A program made the translations under genes and the position numbers. From positions 1-35,029 of the forward strand of contig JALWWX010000237.1 in assembly GCA_027078675.1 (NCBI GenBank): 35,029 nucleotides of DNA, given 5' to 3'. The stretch comes from Aquificales bacterium (GTDB lineage Bacteria; Aquificota; Aquificia; Aquificales; Aquificaceae). The notes under the pieces were generated by a model. The model was not told the DNA's origin. It ran no database searches and worked only from the letters and a program-made list of their open reading frames with translations. Shown in pieces: positions 9,068 to 17,777 of the stretch; positions within the stretch are counted from its first letter, which is position 1; the number at the start of each line of letters is the position of its first letter.

Positions 9068-9659
9068 AAGAAGCTATCATGTAAACCAAATAAATGAGGA
9101 CTTTTTATATAAATTGGTGTTGGGTCTTATTGTACCCAGACCCATCGGGTGGATTTCTACGGTAAGCAAAGAGGGTATATATAACATAGCCCCCTTTAGC
9201 TTCTTTAATGCGGTGTGCGATGAACCTCCGGTTTTTATCATTTCAGCAAGTGATAGGGATGACGGAAGTATGAAGGACACAGTAAAAAACATTCTTGAAA
9301 CTAAGGAATTTGCAGTTAACCTTGTTACAGAAGAACTTTTACTTCCTATGAAAAAAACGGGAGAGGAATTTCCTCCCCATGTTGATGAGTTTAAGGAAGC
9401 AGGTCTTACACCATCGGAAGGGTTGAATATAAAGGCACCTCTAATAAAGGAATCACCGGTAAATGTTGAATGTAAGCTACTTGACTATAAAAAAGTTTAC
9501 GATATGCACATTCTTTTCGGCGAGGCTATATGTTTTCATATTGAAAACGGAATAATAGATGATAAATTCAGGGTTGACTACAATAGACTAAGGCCTGTAG
9601 GTAGACTTGTAGGAGATCTATATGTAAAGGTCTTCGGAGAATCGTTAATAAAGATATGA
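9063..9659 (+). CDS. Flavin reductase family protein (FMN-binding split barrel)
   Basis: VPRPIGWISTVSKEGIYNIAPFSFFNAVCDEPPVFIIS motif; GTG start. Confidence 0.88.
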   Translation: MKRSYHVNQINEDFLYKLVLGLIVPRPIGWISTVSKEGIYNIAPFSFFNAVCDEPPVFIISASDRDDGSMKDTVKNILETKEFAVNLVTEELLLPMKKTGEEFPPHVDEFKEAGLTPSEGLNIKAPLIKESPVNVECKLLDYKKVYDMHILFGEAICFHIENGIIDDKFRVDYNRLRPVGRLVGDLYVKVFGESLIKI

Positions 9660-10855
9660 TCATAAAGCATTTTTATGATAGAGAGGAAGTTTACAGATTC
9701 CTTAAAGAGAAAATAGGGATATTCTTTAAAGAAGCAGAGGAGAGATCGGGAGAGGGTATTTATCACTGTATATATTTTAAAGATGAATCCGTACCGCCGG
9801 ACATTGTTTTCCGCAACGGAAGAAAGGCGGGTGTGAGGGTTTTTTCTGAAAAGGGTAAATACGCGGTATTCGGACTTGAATCGCAGATAAAGGATTTTTG
9901 CAGTTTGCTTGCTAAGGAGAAGGAAGGGAAAAACCTTGCACTGTCCATATTGGAATCCTTGGTGAGATACAGCAGGAAATACTTCAAGATTGTTCATAAC
10001 AGAAAGATACTTAACCTCGGTTTGAAAACTGCAATAATGGGAATACTTAATGTCACTCCCGACTCCTTCTATGACGGCGGTATGTATCTTAAACCCGAAG
10101 ATGCCATAAGGAGGGCGGAGAAACTTATAGAGGAGGGGGCGGATATCATTGACATAGGTGGAGAATCTACACGACCAGGTTCTGAGAGGATTTCTGCGGA
10201 TGAGGAAATAAAAAGGGTTTTACCTATTCTCAGGGAAGTAAGGAAAAGGTTTCAAGATGTATGGATATCCGTTGATACATATAAGTCTTCCGTGGCGGAA
10301 GCGTGTCTTGAGGAAGGAGCTGATATTATAAACGATATAAGCGGAGGAACCTTTGATCCAAACATATACAAGGTAGTTTCAAAATACAGGTGCCCTTACA
10401 TTATAAATCACATAAAAGGTAGGCCGGAAACATGGAAGAGTGAACCTATTTTCTATGAAGATGTTGTCTGGGAAATAAAAGAATGGTTGGAAGACAAGAT
10501 ATATAAATTAAAGGAGAACGGCTATAGGAATGAGGAAAATATAATAATAGATCCGGGTATAGGATTCGGTAAAAACCCCGAGGATAATCTGGAAATAATA
10601 AAGAGGCTTGATGAACTTAAAATATTGGGAAAACCTATACTCGTTGGCATTTCAAGAAAGTCTTTTATAGGAGTAGTTCTTGAGCTGTTGCTTGCTGATA
10701 AAGAATACCCACCCGAAGAAAGGCTTTATGGTACAATAGGTGCAACCGCTGTAGCGGTTCTTAAGGGTGCAAATATAATAAGAACGCACGATGTAAAAGA
10801 AACAAGGGAAGCTATCGCCCTTGTTGATGCTATAAGGACTTTCCGCAATGACTGA
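9656..10855 (+). CDS. folP: Dihydropteroate synthase with ~120-residue N-terminal extension
   Basis: MGILNVTPDSFYDGG, DIGGESTRPGSE, DIISGG-like NDISGG, GISRKSFIG; the pterin-binding domain begins only near residue 122. Confidence 0.94.
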   Translation: MIIKHFYDREEVYRFLKEKIGIFFKEAEERSGEGIYHCIYFKDESVPPDIVFRNGRKAGVRVFSEKGKYAVFGLESQIKDFCSLLAKEKEGKNLALSILESLVRYSRKYFKIVHNRKILNLGLKTAIMGILNVTPDSFYDGGMYLKPEDAIRRAEKLIEEGADIIDIGGESTRPGSERISADEEIKRVLPILREVRKRFQDVWISVDTYKSSVAEACLEEGADIINDISGGTFDPNIYKVVSKYRCPYIINHIKGRPETWKSEPIFYEDVVWEIKEWLEDKIYKLKENGYRNEENIIIDPGIGFGKNPEDNLEIIKRLDELKILGKPILVGISRKSFIGVVLELLLADKEYPPEERLYGTIGATAVAVLKGANIIRTHDVKETREAIALVDAIRTFRND

Positions 10856-11612
10856 GATTTTGCAGATTTTTACTGTAAGAGATCTTTTTGATATACTTGC
10901 GGTAGCCCTTTTTATCTACGGGATAATCTACTTTCTTGTTGTTACAAGGGGACTTCAGATCCTTCAAGGTTTAATGCTCATAGGTTTGTTCTGGCTTCTC
11001 GCGGAGGTCCTTCAGTTTAATACCCTTTCGTGGATATTTGAGAAGCTGTGGACGGTCGGTTTATTTTCAATAGTTGTTATCTTCCAACCGGAGATAAGGA
11101 AAGCCCTTGCAAGAATAAGTGAACAAACTAAAATGCTGAGAATTTTTACCTCAGAGGAGATGCTTATAGATAAGATAGTCAGAGCGTGCAGATTCATGTC
11201 TGACAGGCAGATAGGTGCTTTAATTGTAATAGAGAGGAACACATCCCTTGACAACATTGTGGAAGGTTGTGTAAATATAGATGCTCAGGTAAGTGTAGAA
11301 CTTCTGATAACCATCTTTTATCCTATGACACCCCTACATGATGGGGCTGTTGTTATAAGAAATGACAGGGTTGTTTATGCTTCCTGCGTTTTACCTTTAT
11401 CAAGGCATGTTGAATTGCCTAAGAAGTACGGTACAAGACACAGGGCTGCTATAGGTATAACGGAAGAGAGTGATGCGATAGCCATTGTTGTTTCAGAGGA
11501 AACAGGGGAGATATCCGTAGCAAAGGATGGGAATCTTGAAAGAAATCTTGACCCAGAGATACTGAGGGATATACTGATGAAGGAACTCGGAGTCAAATAT
11601 GAAAAGGATTGA
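10848..11612 (+). CDS. cdaA: Membrane-anchored diadenylate cyclase (CdaA/DacA type)
   Basis: N-terminal TM helices; DAC motifs LHDGAVVI (DGA) and GTRHRAAIG (RHR). Confidence 0.95.
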   Translation: MTEILQIFTVRDLFDILAVALFIYGIIYFLVVTRGLQILQGLMLIGLFWLLAEVLQFNTLSWIFEKLWTVGLFSIVVIFQPEIRKALARISEQTKMLRIFTSEEMLIDKIVRACRFMSDRQIGALIVIERNTSLDNIVEGCVNIDAQVSVELLITIFYPMTPLHDGAVVIRNDRVVYASCVLPLSRHVELPKKYGTRHRAAIGITEESDAIAIVVSEETGEISVAKDGNLERNLDPEILRDILMKELGVKYEKD

Positions 11613-12003
11613 GTATATATTTTACAAGGACTGGAAGTATAAAATAGTATCACTTTTCATAGCCTTAATACTGTGGGCTATAGTGAATTTGGGAAACAGA
11701 ACGGATATTACCGTAGAGAGAGAAGTTAAGGTAATAAATATGAAGGGGGATTATAACTATGTTGTTAGACCTTCAAGGGTTAAAATAAAATTAAACCTTA
11801 TAGAGAGATTGAATAAAGCAAGTGTAATTTCCGAGATAAAAGCCTTTGTAGATGCTAAAAAAATAAAAGAGGGAAACACGAGGGCTGAAGTAGAAGTTTA
11901 CGTCCCCTTCAGCCCCTTTATAAGGGTTGACTCGGTTGATCCTCCGTTTGTAAAAATTATCCTTAGCAAGAGAAAGAATTACCGCATCCGCATGAACCAG
12001 TAA
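11599..12003 (+). CDS. cdaR: Short YbbR/CdaR-like protein with one TM helix
   Basis: YKIVSLFIALILWAIVNL TM start and YbbR-like region, translationally coupled to cdaA. Confidence 0.75.
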   Translation: MKRIEYIFYKDWKYKIVSLFIALILWAIVNLGNRTDITVEREVKVINMKGDYNYVVRPSRVKIKLNLIERLNKASVISEIKAFVDAKKIKEGNTRAEVEVYVPFSPFIRVDSVDPPFVKIILSKRKNYRIRMNQ

Positions 12004-12289
12004 CATTAGGATTTCTTATGGTAAATCCTCCACCCATAAAATCAACAACAAAGTCAAGCTCCGCGCCGTTAACATAGGGCATTGAGAATTGATCTATAAC
12101 CACCTTTATATTGTCGTATTCAAAAACGTTGTCCGTTTCCTCCACCGTATCATCAAATCCCATGGCATACTGAAATCCGGAACATCCACCCGGTACAACC
12201 CTTATTCTAAGAATGGCATTATCAATGTTGTTTTCCTTTGCAATTCTCTTAATTTCTTCAACCGCCTTTTCCGTAACTTTAAAAACCAT
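11963..12289 (-). CDS. Iron-sulfur cluster assembly/insertion protein, IscA/ErpA/HesB family
   Basis: VVPGGCSGFQYAMGFD and C-terminal TGSCGCGNSFSC. Confidence 0.93.
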   Translation of the reverse strand: MVFKVTEKAVEEIKRIAKENNIDNAILRIRVVPGGCSGFQYAMGFDDTVEETDNVFEYDNIKVVIDQFSMPYVNGAELDFVVDFMGGGFTIRNPNVTGSCGCGNSFSC

Positions 12290-12356
12290 ATCAAAACCTC
12301 CTTTTATTTTGCTTTCTTAAGATACTCTTTGTTCAAAATTTAATGTATGACTTATA

Positions 12357-13238
12357 TCACTCGGAAAATACTTCCTTGTGCCTCTTTTTTGCATTCTTAT
12401 ACCACTCAACAAATAAAGCTAAGAATATAGCTAAGAACAGTGACGCTAAAAATGAAACACCTACTATAAGCAAGGCTTTAGGACTGTGAGGTTTAGTAGG
12501 TATAACTGGTTCAACTGCAACCTCAAAACCTTTAAGTGTTGCAAGCCTTGTCTTTGTATCTTCTAATCTAACTTTAAGATCCATTATTATCTTTTCCATC
12601 TCAAGGGGATTGAACCCGTAATCCTTTACTTTTCCTTCCTTTAAATTCTTTTCAAGGATCCTTCTCATACTGTCCATACTTTTTATCTTTGCTTCTATCT
12701 CCTTTTTAAGATTAAACAGCTTTGCCCTTTCCATGTTTATCCTCTCTTGCACAAAGGGATTGTTGTTAAGATAAGATATTATTGCATCTTTGAATTTTTC
12801 AATAATACCAGGATTGTAAACGATTAAGGACACCTCAAGAAAATGTTCCTTACCCCTTTTCACGGAAGGATTTATACTTTTGACAAGCTTTACATCCGAC
12901 ACATGCAGATTAAGTAATCCCGCAAGTTCTTCGTACCTTCCTTGTTTTATAAACATGTTGAGGTTGTCTATATTAGTTTTTGCCTCCTCCACAGAGAATA
13001 TATATTTATCACCCCCCACCGAAGGCATTCTTACTATGAAACTTGACTTATAGGTAGGAGTTGCAAGGAATACATAAGCGATTGAAAGCGATGTGGCAAG
13101 AAGTACTACAAAACCTATTAATCTAATATGCTTTTTAAGTATAAGGAATATCTCATAAAGATCTATTTCATCATCATAGTACAAATATTCTTTTTCATCC
13201 CTTTTACCCTCGTACAGTAACCTTCTATCTTCTTTCAA
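12357..13238 (-). CDS. Wzz/GNVR-type chain length determinant-like protein
   Basis: DDEIDLYEIFLILKKHIRLI then TM, coiled coil, C-terminal P-rich motif (EPVIPTKPHSPKAL) and second TM; TTG start after AGGAGG. Confidence 0.85.
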   Translation of the reverse strand: MKEDRRLLYEGKRDEKEYLYYDDEIDLYEIFLILKKHIRLIGFVVLLATSLSIAYVFLATPTYKSSFIVRMPSVGGDKYIFSVEEAKTNIDNLNMFIKQGRYEELAGLLNLHVSDVKLVKSINPSVKRGKEHFLEVSLIVYNPGIIEKFKDAIISYLNNNPFVQERINMERAKLFNLKKEIEAKIKSMDSMRRILEKNLKEGKVKDYGFNPLEMEKIIMDLKVRLEDTKTRLATLKGFEVAVEPVIPTKPHSPKALLIVGVSFLASLFLAIFLALFVEWYKNAKKRHKEVFSE

Positions 13239-13254
13239 TCTCTACCTCCTATGA

Positions 13255-14076
13255 TTAAAAATTATACACCCTTCTAAATACTTCTACCCTTTCTCCATCG
13301 GAAACAAATAAAACAGTTCCATCCTTGTAGGTTATATAAGTTTTTACCTTCATGTCATTAAGAAGTTTAAGGGTCTTCTCGGAAGGATATCCTCTTATAT
13401 TATTGCTATTAATTGAAATAACAGCGTAGGAGGGTCTAACCATCTTTAAAAACTCCTCAGATGTAGAATCGGAAGCCCCGTGATGACCTACCTTTAAAAC
13501 ATCAGATCTTAAATTTGCTCCGTACTTTTTTATTAGATTACTTTCCGTTCTTACATTGGCATCACCCATGAAAAGAAAAGAAACCTTCTTGTATACCATC
13601 TTTATAACAAGAGAGTTGGTGTTCCAATTTTCCACGTAGTCAAAGGGGTTCAGTATATGGAGTTCTACACCGCCAATTTTTAAGATATCCCCGCCTTTAA
13701 GTACACAATAATAACCACTTCTGAAAATCTCCTTGTACCATCTGTATAGATCGTTGTTATTCCTATTAATGGGTTGACCGTTATCGCACCATCTTTTAAC
13801 CTTTATAGCCTGTAATAGCAAAAATACACCACCCATATGATCGGGGTGCGGATGCGTAACTATAAGTAGATCTATTTCTTCAATACCCTTCTTTTTTATA
13901 AACTGATAAACTCTGTAACCAGTTATAAGATTACCCGTATCAATAATTATCCTTTTGTTATCTGGAGTTTCTATAAAAACAGATTCTCCTTCCCCAACAT
14001 CTAAAAAATATACCCTTAGTTCATTGCTCCATAGTAAAGCTATTAACGATAGTAAAAGTATATATAATCTACCCAT
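13255..14076 (-). CDS. ComEC-type metallo-beta-lactamase-fold hydrolase with signal peptide
   Basis: VYFLDVGEGESVFIETP, THPHPDHMGG, GHHGA; hydrophobic N-terminus; no ComEC membrane competence domain. Confidence 0.87.
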   Translation of the reverse strand: MGRLYILLLSLIALLWSNELRVYFLDVGEGESVFIETPDNKRIIIDTGNLITGYRVYQFIKKKGIEEIDLLIVTHPHPDHMGGVFLLLQAIKVKRWCDNGQPINRNNNDLYRWYKEIFRSGYYCVLKGGDILKIGGVELHILNPFDYVENWNTNSLVIKMVYKKVSFLFMGDANVRTESNLIKKYGANLRSDVLKVGHHGASDSTSEEFLKMVRPSYAVISINSNNIRGYPSEKTLKLLNDMKVKTYITYKDGTVLFVSDGERVEVFRRVYNF

Positions 14077-14204
14077 AGTCCTTAATTTACTTTTTCAAGA
14101 ACAAAGATAAAAGGTAATAAAAATAAACCACACTTTTGAGATTCCCTTACCCATAATCAGGCTCATATTTTACTAAATATTAACTGATAAAATTTATTAG
14201 CATA

Positions 14205-15260
14205 ATGTTAGAACTCAGTAAGAGAATATCCCCCCAAGAAGCTATAGACCTTTTCAACAGCTATGACTTAAACACCCTCGGCTTTTTAGCGAACGAAGTA
14301 AGAAAAGCAAAACATCCCGATAACATAGTGACCTTCGTAATAGACAGGAATGTAAACTACACAAATATATGTGTATCAGGTTGTAAATTCTGTGCATTCT
14401 ATAGAAAGAAGGGTGATGAGGATGCATACATACTGAGTATTGATGAAATCCTTAAGAAGGTGGAGGAACTTGTTAGCTGGGGAGGAACAACCTTATTAAT
14501 GCAGGGGGGAATAAATCCGGACCTTCCCCTTTCCTTTTATGAAGACATGATCTCCTCCATAAAGGAGAGATTCCCTCAGGTCCAGATTCATTGCTTTTCC
14601 GCGCCAGAGATAGTATTTATTGCAAAGAAAGAGGGATTGAGCATAAGGGAAGTTCTTGAAAGACTCAAAAGTGCGGGACTTATGTCCGTACCAGGAGGAG
14701 GGGCGGAGATACTTTCACCCGAAGTGAGGAGGGAGATAAGCCCAGGTAAGTGTACGGTTGAGGAATGGGAAGAGGTTCACAGAACCGCACATACCCTCGG
14801 TATGAAAACTACCGCTACCATGATGTTCGGTCATGTGGAAAGGATTGATCATATTGTTGAACACCTTGAAAGGATAAGAAGGATACAAGATGAGACGGGG
14901 GGCTTTACAGCTTTTATACCGTGGACCTTTCAAAAGGGAAATACCGCCATGGACTATGTTGAAACCGCAGGTAGTGTATATTACCTTAAGGTTCTTGCCC
15001 TATCACGCATCTACCTTGACAACATAGATAATATACAAACCTCTCATGTTACTCAAACCATGAGGATAGGACAGATAGGGCTTCATTACGGTGCCAATGA
15101 TATGGGCAGTGTTATGATAGAAGAGAATGTGATCTCCTCAACCAATTTCAAGGTTAAGATACCCAAGGTGGAAGAGATGATAAATGCAATAAGAGAGGCT
15201 GGATTTGTTCCCGCTCAAAGGGATACCTACTACAACATAGTTAGAATATTTGATACATAA
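14205..15260 (+). CDS. mqnC: Cyclic dehypoxanthinyl futalosine synthase (radical SAM, futalosine menaquinone pathway)
   Basis: CVSGCKFCAFYR radical SAM cluster motif; LMQGGINPDLPLSFYEDM; MMFGHVE; whole-length MqnC-like layout. Confidence 0.92.
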   Translation: MLELSKRISPQEAIDLFNSYDLNTLGFLANEVRKAKHPDNIVTFVIDRNVNYTNICVSGCKFCAFYRKKGDEDAYILSIDEILKKVEELVSWGGTTLLMQGGINPDLPLSFYEDMISSIKERFPQVQIHCFSAPEIVFIAKKEGLSIREVLERLKSAGLMSVPGGGAEILSPEVRREISPGKCTVEEWEEVHRTAHTLGMKTTATMMFGHVERIDHIVEHLERIRRIQDETGGFTAFIPWTFQKGNTAMDYVETAGSVYYLKVLALSRIYLDNIDNIQTSHVTQTMRIGQIGLHYGANDMGSVMIEENVISSTNFKVKIPKVEEMINAIREAGFVPAQRDTYYNIVRIFDT

Positions 15261-15341
15261 AGCTTGTTAATCCTTCAGCAAGAAATAAATTTAATACTGA
15301 TTTATATGATTTATTACGTAAGCTTATAATGGAGGGAGTCT

Positions 15342-17777
15342 ATGTGTATTAGAAGAAACGTCTTTACACTCCTTGCTTGTGCTGGTTTTACCTTCGCATC
15401 AACCTATTATGTGGCACCCACTCCTCAAGGCACCGCGGATTGCTCGTCACCTGCAAACGCCTGCGATTTCCAAACCGCCTTGAACACTGCACAAGCTGAC
15501 GGTACAGACTCGGTTATATATCTTCTCCCTGGCACATATAACATAAGCTTCACTTTAACTTATACAACGCCCGACGGAGACGGCAAGCTCACCATACTGG
15601 CACAGGATCCTAATAATAAACCCGTACTTAACGGAAACAATTCAGTTCAAATGCTGAACATAAACAATGATAGTGATAATGATAGAGACCAGGATGGAGG
15701 TGCGGATATAACAATCCAAAATGTTATTTTTACGGGCGGTAACATATCGGGTAATGGGGGCGCCATATATATAAAGGCAGGTTTAGCAAATGTGAATGTT
15801 GAAAACTGTGAATTTATATCCAATCAGGCAACCAACGGGGGAGGCATCTATATATATACCTTTGGGGGTACAATAACCCTGAGCGGTAACTCTTTTTCAA
15901 ACAACTCCGCAAGTTCAAACGGCGGAGGAGTTTATTTGGGTGTTGGTACAGGCTCAACAAATTTGAACGGAAATACCTTTTCAAATAACTCTGCATGGAA
16001 CGGAGGAGGTGCTTTCATTTCTGGTGGTGGTGTATCATCCCATACTCTTCAGAACAATATATTTGATACCAACTCAGCCAACGCGAACGGAGGGGGTCTT
16101 TATATAAGGGGCGGAGAAGTAACACTTACAGGAAACACATTTAAAAACAACACATCATCCAACGGCAGTGGAGGAGGTGTTTACATACCTCCGGATTATT
16201 CTTCTACAATCATTTTTTCAAATAACATATTTGCAGGTAATTCTGGATACAATGGTGGCGGTATATATGTAGCACGTAACTTTACAAGTACAGTAATTCT
16301 TACAAACAATACTTTATACAACAACACAGCTACTACAAACGGCGGAGGTGTTTATATATTTGCAAGACCAGAGGAGGTAACTTTAAGGATATATAACAAC
16401 ATAATTTGGGGAAATACAGCAAACGGGGGAGGTAACGACGGTGATGATCTGTTCATTAATCCGGACGGCAATGGTGATAATATAGGTGCAACAGTTGAGG
16501 TGTTTAACAATAATCTCGGAGTAAACAGTGATTTGAATACCGCAAACTCGGAAGATTTTGTTGTAACGGTTACGGATAACTATACTCACGGCAATAATAT
16601 AACAAGTGATCCCTTGTTTGTTGATCCTATGGGCGGTGACCTTCATATACAACCTACTTCGCCTTGTGTTGACGCAGGAGACAACAATGCACCCGCCCTC
16701 CCTTCGGTGGATATGGATGGGGAAATAAGGATAATAGGAGGTGTGGTTGATATAGGAGCGGATGAATACAATCCACCCAACACTTCACCCGTTATAAATT
16801 CGTTTAATGCAAATCCTTCATCCGGCTATGCTCCCCTCACCGTTACCTTCTCGTGGGATGTTTCCGATGCGGACGGAGATCCCCTTATATGCTATCTTGA
16901 TATAGACAATGATGGTGCAAATGAGTACACAATAAATGATTGTGCTAACAACAATTCCCAGCAACACACATACACATCGGAGGGCAACTATACCGCAAAA
17001 CTGACGGTAGAAGACGGAAGGGGAGGAAGTGATACGGGAACTGTTAATATAACCGTTGACCCCACACCCTACTTCACATTGAGTGTAACAAAGAACGGGG
17101 ACGGTGAAGGTACGGTTGTCAGCAATCCTGCAGGTATTGATTGCGGTAATGTTTGTTCCGCCCAATTTCTGTATATGACAAGAGTGACCCTTACTGTAAC
17201 ACCTTCCTCTGATTCTCTGTTCGCGGGCTGGGGAGGTGATTGTACACCGTGCGGAACAAATACATCCTGTGATATAGATATTGACTCGGATAAAAATTGC
17301 ACCGCAACAATTAACCGCAACAGACCGCCTGTTATAAATTCCCTGAGTGCGAATCCCACCTCCGGCGTTGCACCACTTACAGTAAACTTCTTATGCGAGG
17401 CTTATGATCCAGATAGCTCCATAGCCCAGTACAGATGGGACTTCAACGGGGATGGAAACATAGAAGGTTACTCAAATGTGAATTCCATAAGTTACACCTA
17501 TCAATCCCCTGGGAATTACACAGCCAAATGCATAGTAGTTGACGATCTCGGTGCAACATCTGAGGCATCTATCATCATCTCTGTTACAAGTCCTCCCTCC
17601 GATGAGGGAGGAGGGGATGGTGAGGAAAAAACTACGCAGGACACAAAGCCCTCATCTTCTACCACGGAGGCAAAAAGGAGGGGTTGCTTATCCCACGGTG
17701 GTAATGCCCTTATTTATCTTTACACCGTAATGATATTCATAACTATTAGGATATTACGCAGAAGGTTCTATTCGTAA
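15342..17777 (+). CDS. Secreted beta-helix / PKD-domain surface protein with CTERM-like C-terminal tail
   Basis: Signal peptide; NNSA..NGGGVYI coils (~15720-16440); two PKD domains around a Cys-rich bacterial repeat domain; tail KRRGCLSHGGNALIYLYTVMIFITIRILRRRFYS. Confidence 0.85.
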   Translation: MCIRRNVFTLLACAGFTFASTYYVAPTPQGTADCSSPANACDFQTALNTAQADGTDSVIYLLPGTYNISFTLTYTTPDGDGKLTILAQDPNNKPVLNGNNSVQMLNINNDSDNDRDQDGGADITIQNVIFTGGNISGNGGAIYIKAGLANVNVENCEFISNQATNGGGIYIYTFGGTITLSGNSFSNNSASSNGGGVYLGVGTGSTNLNGNTFSNNSAWNGGGAFISGGGVSSHTLQNNIFDTNSANANGGGLYIRGGEVTLTGNTFKNNTSSNGSGGGVYIPPDYSSTIIFSNNIFAGNSGYNGGGIYVARNFTSTVILTNNTLYNNTATTNGGGVYIFARPEEVTLRIYNNIIWGNTANGGGNDGDDLFINPDGNGDNIGATVEVFNNNLGVNSDLNTANSEDFVVTVTDNYTHGNNITSDPLFVDPMGGDLHIQPTSPCVDAGDNNAPALPSVDMDGEIRIIGGVVDIGADEYNPPNTSPVINSFNANPSSGYAPLTVTFSWDVSDADGDPLICYLDIDNDGANEYTINDCANNNSQQHTYTSEGNYTAKLTVEDGRGGSDTGTVNITVDPTPYFTLSVTKNGDGEGTVVSNPAGIDCGNVCSAQFLYMTRVTLTVTPSSDSLFAGWGGDCTPCGTNTSCDIDIDSDKNCTATINRNRPPVINSLSANPTSGVAPLTVNFLCEAYDPDSSIAQYRWDFNGDGNIEGYSNVNSISYTYQSPGNYTAKCIVVDDLGATSEASIIISVTSPPSDEGGGDGEEKTTQDTKPSSSTTEAKRRGCLSHGGNALIYLYTVMIFITIRILRRRFYS
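15720..16440 (+). repeat. Degenerate in-frame tandem repeats encoding ~8 beta-helix coils
   Basis: Recurring aacgg(c/a)ggaggngtttatat encoding NGGGVYI and N.F.NNSA units at roughly 25-codon spacing. Confidence 0.75.

Noticed and set aside
9578-9997. 139-aa minus-strand ORF antisense to the flavin reductase/folP genes
   Set aside because: Lies within two well-supported genes on the other strand and has no recognisable motifs; a shadow ORF.
15325-15336. TATAAT directly before GGAGGG upstream of the beta-helix gene, considered as promoter
   Set aside because: A start site 7 nt after the box would remove the clear SD (GGAGGG) of this gene, so the box is probably fortuitous.
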